A stretch of 9,274 nucleotides of DNA, taken from positions 1-9,274 of the forward strand of contig JBNKLQ010000245.1 in the NCBI GenBank assembly GCA_050292445.1. Reading direction: 5' to 3'. Positions 1 to 4,870 of this stretch are shown here, piece after piece. Made by a program: the position numbers and the translations under genes. Below the pieces are notes generated by a model. The model did not search any database. It saw nothing but the letters and a program-made list of their open reading frames with translations, and had not been told where the DNA came from. The DNA comes from Leptofilum sp050292445 (GTDB lineage Bacteria > Chloroflexota > Anaerolineae > Promineifilales > Promineifilaceae). Position 1 is the stretch's first letter; every line of letters starts with the position of its first letter.

Positions 1-2292
1 AGCAGCGCACTGGTTGGAGAAATGGCTGCTGCGCTATTCACCTCACGGATTGGGCTTGTCGTTTCAATGGCGGCGTTTTACCGACGGCTGCCGCTGGTGC
101 TGTTGATGGGCGGGGGTATGGCGATTCTGTTAACGGCCGTTCAACTGCTGCCCACCTTTGAACTTATCCAGCAATCCAGCCGCCAGGGGGGCCTGTCGCC
201 TAACGACGTGCTCTCATTTTCGCTCCATCCGCTGCTGCTCAACAGAGCACTGCTGCCCGCCTATGGCCAATCGTTGTTTAGCGAATACGTGGCCATTTTA
301 CCGCTGACGGCCCTGCTGCTGGCCTTTTTAGCGGCGTGGCAGTGGCGGCGGTGGCGCGGCGTCGTGCCCATCATCGTCCTGGTTTTGCTTGGGTTGCTCT
401 TGGCGTTGGGTATCTTTAACCCGCTCAACTGGCTGCTGGCCCGTTTGCCCGGCTTTAATCTGTTTCGCGTGCCGGCACGTTGGTTGGCGGTGTATGCACT
501 CGGCGTCGCTCTGCTGGCCGGTTTAGGCTGGCAAATGGTGCTGGATCGTTGGCTGGTCCGCCAGCATGATTGGCAGCGTGTGCCTTTGCGGGCGAAGGAA
601 AATTTGTGGCATCTGGAACGGCCGTTTCGCTACGCTATTTGGCTGCTGATTGGACTCATCGCCTGGAACGCCCTGGCCCAGATTGCGGCTATTTTTGTGC
701 CCACTGGCCCTGAGGCACCGTTTGAGGCGGCGGGGATTGGCACACTGCTACTTTGGCTGTTGGAACTGGCATTACTGTTTGGTCTCATTTTAGGGCAGCG
801 ATTGGTTTATGCGCCGCAAAATCGTTTTCGATTTAAACTGGAAATGCGCCAGCCTGGTTCTCCCTGGCTGCTGCTGCCGCTGCTCGTCATCACTCTGTTT
901 TTAGGCACACGCACCCATCCGTACAATAACCTCACGACACCCGAAGCGTACTTCGATTTGCGCCCACCGCTGGCCCGACTGATGGCTGAGAACCCGTGCC
1001 GGGAAACGGCCGTTTGCGCCATACCCCCGGATCGCTTCCTGAGCCTGTCCGACATCTTCTTTGACGTGGGTGATCAGGCAGAGATCGACACAATTTATGG
1101 CGATCAACTCTCTTTGGCCGCACAATACGATTACACCATCGCTATGAAGCAAAAAGAGATCATCGCTCCCAATTTACCGCTTATCTTTGATTTGGCGGCG
1201 GTGGATGGATTTGATGGGGGAATCTTGCCACTAAATTCGTATAGTGATTTTATGCAATTGGTGCTGCCGTCGGAGACGCAGACGACAGACGGCCGTTTGC
1301 GTGAACATCTAACGGCTGTTCCGCCCGCACCCTGGCTTGATCTCACCAACAGCCGTTACGTCATCACCGACAAGGTAGGCGATGTCTGGCAAGAAGTTGG
1401 CTTCAACATGACTGCCTTCTTCGACCTGGAATTCCCGATTGCGCTGGAGCCGGGCGAGTCGCTGGAGATCGCTTACACACCTGTCTTCACCGCCACCGCG
1501 CTGACCTTTGTTTCGGAAGGGGAACCGGGGTGGGTAGAAGTATACACGCAGGCAGGTGACCATTGGGATTTGCCTGCTTTTGCAGTTGGCAGTGGTGTGG
1601 TGCGGTCTAGCTGGACTGCGTCTGCCACGATGCGCCAGATTGTCCAGCGTGCCGCGCCAACTCAACTCATCTTGCATGGTCCAGAGGAAGGCATCTGGCA
1701 AATTTATGGTGCCACACTCATCAACGAAACCGATGATACATTTCAGCCGTTGGTGCTGGGTAATTATCGCCTCATTCATTCCGGGGATGTAAAGATTTAC
1801 GAGAATCTGGATGTGTTGCCCCGTGCTTTTTTGCTGCCCAACTGGACCTGGCAGCCGAACCAAACGGCCGTTTTACAAACAATGCAGCAGCCTGATTTTA
1901 CCTTGAGGGAAACGGCCGTTCTCCTCGGCAGTGGCGAAAATCGCATCGGTGAAGCCGATGCCACCGCCACCGCCACGATCACCCGCTACGAGCCAGAGCA
2001 AGTGATTGTGGAGACCCGCAGCAGTCAGCCGCAATTGCTCCTGCTCAGCGATGCTCACTACCCCGGCTGGCAAGTCACCATCGATGGCTCACCCGCCGAA
2101 TTGCTTCAGGCTGACGGCCTGTTTCGCGGCGTGCAGCTGCCTGGGGGCGAGCATGAAGTGATCTTCAAATTTAGCCCGCGAAGTTTCCAATTAGGATTGA
2201 TGATGACGGCCGTTGGCCTGATCTTGCTGGCTTTGCTGGGAGCTGCTCTGCTTATTTTACAGCGCTTAGATTCAAGAAGAATGGAACGCTGA
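1..2292 (+). CDS. YfhO-family multi-pass membrane protein, 5'-truncated by the window edge
   Basis: The frame is open from base 1, and the first in-window ATG (22) has no convincing ribosome binding site, so the true start probably lies upstream. Counting from that ATG, 756 residues are visible. Hydrophobic segments lie at about 24-44, 88-107, 113-132, 155-173, 205-226, 238-258, 282-296 and near the C-terminus (about 728-750), with a large non-membrane domain of roughly 300-720 between them. Family landmarks are the QLLPTFEL stretch (41-48), the PGFNLFRVPARW segment (143-154) and the C-terminal YPGW (680-683) followed by an IDG...GEHEV-type beta region. These match YfhO-like membrane proteins (Pfam Bacterial membrane protein YfhO), which are related to GT-C glycosyltransferases and implicated in glycosylation of cell-surface polymers. 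The actual substrate cannot be told. The fold call is firm and the function is weak. The gene carries seven ACGGCCGT palindromes. Confidence 0.85.
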   Translation, partial: SSALVGEMAAALFTSRIGLVVSMAAFYRRLPLVLLMGGGMAILLTAVQLLPTFELIQQSSRQGGLSPNDVLSFSLHPLLLNRALLPAYGQSLFSEYVAILPLTALLLAFLAAWQWRRWRGVVPIIVLVLLGLLLALGIFNPLNWLLARLPGFNLFRVPARWLAVYALGVALLAGLGWQMVLDRWLVRQHDWQRVPLRAKENLWHLERPFRYAIWLLIGLIAWNALAQIAAIFVPTGPEAPFEAAGIGTLLLWLLELALLFGLILGQRLVYAPQNRFRFKLEMRQPGSPWLLLPLLVITLFLGTRTHPYNNLTTPEAYFDLRPPLARLMAENPCRETAVCAIPPDRFLSLSDIFFDVGDQAEIDTIYGDQLSLAAQYDYTIAMKQKEIIAPNLPLIFDLAAVDGFDGGILPLNSYSDFMQLVLPSETQTTDGRLREHLTAVPPAPWLDLTNSRYVITDKVGDVWQEVGFNMTAFFDLEFPIALEPGESLEIAYTPVFTATALTFVSEGEPGWVEVYTQAGDHWDLPAFAVGSGVVRSSWTASATMRQIVQRAAPTQLILHGPEEGIWQIYGATLINETDDTFQPLVLGNYRLIHSGDVKIYENLDVLPRAFLLPNWTWQPNQTAVLQTMQQPDFTLRETAVLLGSGENRIGEADATATATITRYEPEQVIVETRSSQPQLLLLSDAHYPGWQVTIDGSPAELLQADGLFRGVQLPGGEHEVIFKFSPRSFQLGLMMTAVGLILLALLGAALLILQRLDSRRMER

Positions 2293-2319
2293 TCGGTATT
2301 TTAGAAAGAAGGATTGAAC

Positions 2320-3126
2320 ATGGAACTACTTTCGCGGCCCAAGTTGGGCGTTGCTTTGTGGACGCTGGGTGAAATGCCATTGGCAAACTCGGCTAAATTG
2401 GTGGCCGAAATGAAATACGACGGTGTTGTGCTGCCCTTTGCCCAAGTTGAATCGCCAACTGCTGCTGCCGAAATCTTGCAAGTGCATCAGCTAGCCTGCT
2501 TTGCTCTCTCGCCCAATCACGTCGATTTAGCACATCCCGATACGGCCGTTCGCCAAACCGCCATTACCCATGTGGAAGAAGTGATTGAAACGGCCGTTGC
2601 TTTACAAAGCCCACTCGTCACCATCCGCAACCAGCCGGGCCGTTTCCGCCCCCTCAGCACCATTACTGAGGAGCAGGCATTGTTTGAAACGGCAGTCTAC
2701 CACCTGGCTACTTTTGCTGCGGAGCGCAATATTCGTTTGGCGCTGGATGTGGTGAACCGGTATGAGAGCTTTTTGTGTACGACAACGGCCGTAACCCTGG
2801 AAATGCTCACCCGACTTAACCAGCCCAATCTTGGACTCACCCTTGGCGCTTTCCATATGAACCTGGAAGAACAAGACGCTGCCGCCGCGATTCAATCCGC
2901 TGGGGAAAAGCTGGCTTTGTTTTTCATGGCCGACTCCAATCGGCGGGCCATTGGCCAAGGGCACATCAAATTAGGTATGCACTTGTGGGCGTTGGAATCT
3001 TTGCCCCAGGTGCCGGTCATTTTGGAATGCTTGCCGGAAGGTGGTGACCCGTTTGGCGAGATGGTGGGGGAAGACGGCCGTAATCAAATTATTCGCTATC
3101 TTGAAGAGTCCAGAACCTGGTTCTAA
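2320..3126 (+). CDS. Sugar epimerase/isomerase-fold TIM-barrel protein with degenerate metal site
   Basis: The start is set at ATG 2320 because AGAAGGA (2307-2313) sits 6 nt before it. An in-frame TTG at 2314 directly abuts this site and is a poor candidate. The 268-residue product matches the xylose-isomerase-like TIM-barrel superfamily (AP endonuclease 2 / ketose 3-epimerase group). It shows LALDVVNRYE (140-149), LGAFHMNLEE (175-184), ADSNRR (204-209) followed by a GQGHI segment, and VILE (233-236). In D-psicose/D-tagatose 3-epimerases the equivalent positions supply four metal ligands: Glu, Asp, His, Glu. Here they read Asp143, Gly176, Phe202 and Glu236, so only one ligand is unchanged and one is conservative. 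Sugar 3-epimerisation by the classical Mn/Co mechanism is therefore doubtful. It lies 27 nt behind the YfhO gene on the same strand, probably co-transcribed, and upstream of ino1. A role with inositol or sugar phosphates is possible but unproven. Confidence 0.8.
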   Translation: MELLSRPKLGVALWTLGEMPLANSAKLVAEMKYDGVVLPFAQVESPTAAAEILQVHQLACFALSPNHVDLAHPDTAVRQTAITHVEEVIETAVALQSPLVTIRNQPGRFRPLSTITEEQALFETAVYHLATFAAERNIRLALDVVNRYESFLCTTTAVTLEMLTRLNQPNLGLTLGAFHMNLEEQDAAAAIQSAGEKLALFFMADSNRRAIGQGHIKLGMHLWALESLPQVPVILECLPEGGDPFGEMVGEDGRNQIIRYLEESRTWF

Positions 3127-3127
3127 T

Positions 3128-3151
3128 AGTTGACATAACATTTTGTCAACT
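3128..3151. promoter_or_regulatory. Perfect inverted repeat (candidate operator) at the ino1 promoter
   Basis: AGTTGACA (3128-3135) and TGTCAACT (3144-3151) are perfect 8-bp inverted arms around an 8-bp spacer. The right arm overlaps the proposed -35 hexamer of the ino1 promoter, which fits binding by a dimeric repressor. As RNA it could be a small hairpin just after the preceding stop codon, but no T-run follows, so I do not call it a terminator. The cognate regulator is not in the window. Confidence 0.5.
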
Positions 3152-3170
3152 TCCTCCACAAAGGTATAAT
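3143..3170 (+). promoter_or_regulatory. Candidate sigma70-type promoter for ino1
   Basis: TTGTCA (3143-3148, five of six to TTGACA) lies 16 nt before a consensus TATAAT (3165-3170), placing transcription start near 3177. The better-looking TTGACA at 3130-3135 is 29 nt from this -10 and cannot pair with it. The promoter sits 17 nt after the stop of the preceding gene, so ino1 probably has its own transcript with a leader of about 170 nt. Confidence 0.6.
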
Positions 3171-3176
3171 CGCTTG

Positions 3177-3347
3177 CTGGAACTGTTTCATCAACCAATA
3201 AACCGGGCTATTACTAGATCATGAGCCTGAGACGCTGAGCCAGGATTTCGCGGCTTACCCAGATTCAAAATCTGACTACTCTACATCTCTTCCCTGCTTG
3301 TCGGATTGCGTCATGACTAGTTTGATGGCCTAAGATTAGGAGAAAAC
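3177..3347 (+). promoter_or_regulatory. Long, possibly structured 5' leader of ino1
   Basis: This stretch between the predicted transcription start and the ino1 ATG holds no ORF I can support. By eye it can fold. CTAGATCATGA (3214-3224) pairs with TCATGACTAG (3311-3320) over 10 bp with one bulged base. TGAGCC (3236-3241) pairs with GGCTTA (3252-3257, one G-U). CAGATT (3260-3265) pairs perfectly with AATCTG (3269-3274) around a 3-nt loop. The closing helix ends 17 nt before the ribosome binding site AGGAG (3338-3342). I recognise no known riboswitch class. A cis-regulatory RNA is possible, but chance pairing is not excluded. Confidence 0.3.
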
Positions 3348-4430
3348 ATGTCAGAAAGAAAAAAAGTGCGCGTAGCCATCATAGGTGTTGGTAACTGCGC
3401 CTCATCACTTGTTCAAGGCGTACAATATTACAAAGAAGCGGCCGAGGATGCCGAGATTCCTGGGTTAATGCATGCAACTGTAGGTGGTTATCACGTACGC
3501 GACATAGAATTTTCTGCTGCTTTTGATGTGGTCGAAGGCAAAGTTGGCAAGGATTTAAGTGAGGCAATTTGGGCTCATCCTAACAACACCATTAAATTTT
3601 CGGAGGTGCCACACCTCAATGTGCCCGTCTATCGTGGCATGACACATGATGGTCTCGGCAAATATGTTAAAACCGTCGTGGAAAAAGCACCTGGCCCTAC
3701 CGACAACATCGTCAAAATTTTGAAGGATACCGGCACAGATGTCATTGTTAACTTTATGCCGGTGGGTTCTGAGATGGCCACCAAATGGTACGTGGAGCAG
3801 ACTCTAGATGCTGGTTGTGCTTTTGTCAATGGTATTCCGGTTTTCATTGCCAGTTCCGAATATTGGAGCAAGCGTTTTGCCGAGCGTGGCCTGCCCATCG
3901 TTGGCGACGACATCAAAAGCCAGGTTGGGGCCACCATTACCCACCGCGTGCTGACCAATTTGTTCAATGATCGCGGCATTCATATGGATCGCACCTATCA
4001 ATTGAACTTTGGCGGCAATATGGATTTCTACAACATGTTAGAACGGGAGCGGCTGGAATCCAAGAAAATCTCCAAGACCGGTGCCGTTACCAGCCAACTG
4101 CCCTATGACATAGGCGCTGAAAATGTTCACGTTGGCCCCAGCGATTACGTGCCCTGGCTGACAGATCGTAAATGGTGTCACATTCGCATGGAAGGACGTG
4201 CCTTTGGCAATGTGCCGCTTAATCTGGAACTGAAGCTGGAAGTGTGGGATTCGCCCAACTCCGCTGGCGTCATGATCGATGCCGTACGCTGTGCTAAATT
4301 AGCTTTGGATCGTGGCATTGGCGGCCCGTTAATTGCCCCATCTTCCTACTTCATGAAGACGCCACCAGAACAGTTTACTGATGATGAGGCCCGCAAATTA
4401 ACCGAAGCGTATATTGCAGGAGAATTGTAG
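3348..4430 (+). CDS. ino1: Inositol-3-phosphate synthase (myo-inositol-1-phosphate synthase)
   Basis: The enzyme converts D-glucose 6-phosphate to 1D-myo-inositol 3-phosphate using tightly bound NAD+. It is the committed step to inositol lipids and inositol-derived solutes, in the cytoplasm. The 360-residue product is of the short, actinobacterial (Mycobacterium Ino1-like) class, not the eukaryotic class of about 500 residues. Landmarks are the Rossmann dinucleotide loop GVGNCASSLVQG (13-24), FMPVGSE (136-142), GDDIKSQVGATITHR (186-200), GGNMDFYNMLERE (222-234) followed by SKKISKT, DRKW (273-276) and EVWDSPNSAGV (298-308). These are the most conserved segments of the family and all look intact. 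The start is supported by AGGAG at 3338-3342, 5 nt before the ATG. It appears to be a single-gene unit. Unlike its neighbours it contains no ACGGCCGT palindrome, which could hint at separate ancestry or just tight protein constraint. Confidence 0.95.
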   Translation: MSERKKVRVAIIGVGNCASSLVQGVQYYKEAAEDAEIPGLMHATVGGYHVRDIEFSAAFDVVEGKVGKDLSEAIWAHPNNTIKFSEVPHLNVPVYRGMTHDGLGKYVKTVVEKAPGPTDNIVKILKDTGTDVIVNFMPVGSEMATKWYVEQTLDAGCAFVNGIPVFIASSEYWSKRFAERGLPIVGDDIKSQVGATITHRVLTNLFNDRGIHMDRTYQLNFGGNMDFYNMLERERLESKKISKTGAVTSQLPYDIGAENVHVGPSDYVPWLTDRKWCHIRMEGRAFGNVPLNLELKLEVWDSPNSAGVMIDAVRCAKLALDRGIGGPLIAPSSYFMKTPPEQFTDDEARKLTEAYIAGEL

Positions 4431-4494
4431 AAGCAAGCCGCCAGACGGCTAGGCACAATCATTTGGCATGAGAAAATCATCATAAAAATCGGTC

Positions 4495-4523
4495 TTGACG
4501 CTCAAAACAACCTATGTTATAGT
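4495..4523 (+). promoter_or_regulatory. Strong sigma70-type promoter of the attenuator leader
   Basis: TTGACG (4495-4500) and TATAGT (4518-4523) are separated by the optimal 17 bp, with predicted transcription start near 4530. It is the only good promoter I can find between ino1 and the ABC exporter genes. This suggests the exporter is expressed by readthrough of the leader and the two terminators downstream. Confidence 0.65.
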
Positions 4524-4572
4524 GCCAAGGCTGTTAAAAAGCAGCAAAAAATCTTAAAGGAGATAGGCGTAA

Positions 4573-4668
4573 ATGAACATGTTTTACTTCGATAGCATCA
4601 TCGTCCACCGTGACGCCGTTGGCGGCAGTGCCAACCTTTGCGCCTGTGACCAGGTCCCTCCTTTGTGA
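4573..4668 (+). CDS. Putative leader peptide, 31 residues
   Basis: A short ORF starts at ATG 4573, 10 nt after AAAGGAG (4556-4562), and ends at TGA 4666-4668. An in-frame ATG at 4579 is a second possible start. The product begins MNMFYFDSIIVHRD and ends NLCACDQVPPL. It has no signal peptide or domain I recognise. The Cys-Ala-Cys and the Pro-Pro just before the last Leu and stop are notable, because consecutive prolines can slow ribosomes. Two intrinsic terminators follow within 110 nt, and bases inside the ORF (4608-4621) are complementary to the first terminator's 5' arm. This is the arrangement of a ribosome-sensing attenuator, compare bmrB upstream of bmrCD in Bacillus subtilis. An independent small protein is the alternative. 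Function is inferred from layout, not from the peptide sequence. Confidence 0.6.
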   Translation: MNMFYFDSIIVHRDAVGGSANLCACDQVPPL

Positions 4669-4706
4669 TTTTTTTCACAAATAAGAGTTGACGACAACGG
4701 TCACGG
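4608..4706 (+). promoter_or_regulatory. Candidate antiterminator pairing in the leader RNA
   Basis: Leader-ORF bases CCGTGAC (4608-4614) and CGTTG (4617-4621) are complementary to CAACGGTCACGG (4695-4706), giving 12 bp with a 2-nt bulge. The target is essentially the whole 5' arm of terminator T1, so this helix and T1 exclude each other. A competing local hairpin, GTTGGC (4618-4623) with GCCAAC (4630-4635), shares bases 4618-4621. A ribosome paused at the end of the ORF would leave 4608-4621 free behind it to capture the T1 arm. A ribosome paused over 4608-4621 would let T1 form. The pairings are seen in the sequence; the mechanism is inferred. Confidence 0.5.
4662..4681. promoter_or_regulatory. 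CRP/FNR-like perfect palindrome over the leader stop codon
   Basis: TTTGTGA (4662-4668) and TCACAAA (4675-4681) are perfect inverted 7-bp arms around six T residues. The core TGTGA-N6-TCACA is the textbook CRP-family half-site spacing. It lies about 140 bp downstream of the mapped promoter, where a bound regulator would act as a roadblock, unless an unseen promoter lies further on. The same bases could form an A-U hairpin with a U6 loop at the ORF's stop codon in RNA. The sequence alone does not decide between these. Confidence 0.4.
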
Positions 4707-4731
4707 CGCTTTCAGCCCGTGACCGTTTTTT
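4696..4731 (+). terminator. Intrinsic terminator T1 of the attenuator
   Basis: AACGGTCACGG (4696-4706) pairs perfectly over 11 bp with CCGTGACCGTT (4717-4727), around a 10-nt loop, and six T residues (4726-4731) follow. It lies 27 nt after the leader-ORF stop. Its 5' arm can alternatively pair with the leader ORF, and its 3' arm with the T2 5' arm. Confidence 0.85.
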
Positions 4732-4745
4732 GTTTTGCCGCTTTG

Positions 4746-4776
4746 AACGCCACGGGTACGCCCTGTGGCGTTTTTT
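4746..4776 (+). terminator. Intrinsic terminator T2 of the attenuator
   Basis: AACGCCAC (4746-4753) pairs with GTGGCGTT (4765-4772). An inner GGG (4754-4756) pairs with CCC (4761-4763) across one bulged T and a TACG tetraloop, and T6 (4771-4776) follows. It is only 14 nt behind T1. Its 5' arm can also pair with the T1 3' arm: CCCGTG 4716-4721 with CACGGG 4751-4756, and CGTT 4724-4727 with AACG 4746-4749. Confidence 0.85.
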
Positions 4777-4870
4777 GTTCTCACTAAGGCGGCAATACCG
4801 GACATAGGGTGTCAACAATCGTTGATATGCTACAGACAGATCGATTTCGAAGAGCTGTCACCCCGACAAA
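4777..4870 (+). other. Untranslated stretch before the exporter genes
   Basis: I see no convincing promoter here. A TATGCT (4826-4831) lacks a -35 partner at proper spacing. A short inverted repeat, TCAAC (4812-4816) and GTTGA (4821-4825) around AATC, is the only structure noticed. Absence of a good promoter supports readthrough transcription from 4495. It completes the 440-nt stretch without a conventional gene between ino1 and the exporter. Confidence 0.4.

Noticed and set aside
1310..1321. AACGGCTGTT and similar near-matches (also near 2688) as further palindrome copies
   Set aside because: They differ from ACGGCCGT by one base or more and were left out of the count. They may be decayed copies, but this cannot be shown from one genome.
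1309..1863. Minus-strand open frame of 184 codons
   Set aside because: It lies wholly inside the YfhO gene, has no ribosome binding site and no family resemblance. The plus-strand protein is well supported.
1957..1982. Short ACCGCC tandem repeat in the YfhO gene as a phase-variable tract
   Set aside because: Only about three units, in frame (Ala-Thr repeats), too short to suggest slippage.
3130..3135. TTGACA as the -35 of ino1
   Set aside because: It is 29 nt from the only good -10 (3165-3170). TTGTCA at 3143-3148 has proper spacing, and TTGACA is better explained as an arm of the inverted repeat.
4436..4450. AGCCG/CGGCT hairpin just after ino1 as a terminator
   Set aside because: The stem is only 5 bp and no T-run follows.
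4688..4693. TTGACG as a second promoter -35 after the CRP-like palindrome
   Set aside because: The region 16-18 nt downstream is the T1 loop and has no -10-like hexamer.
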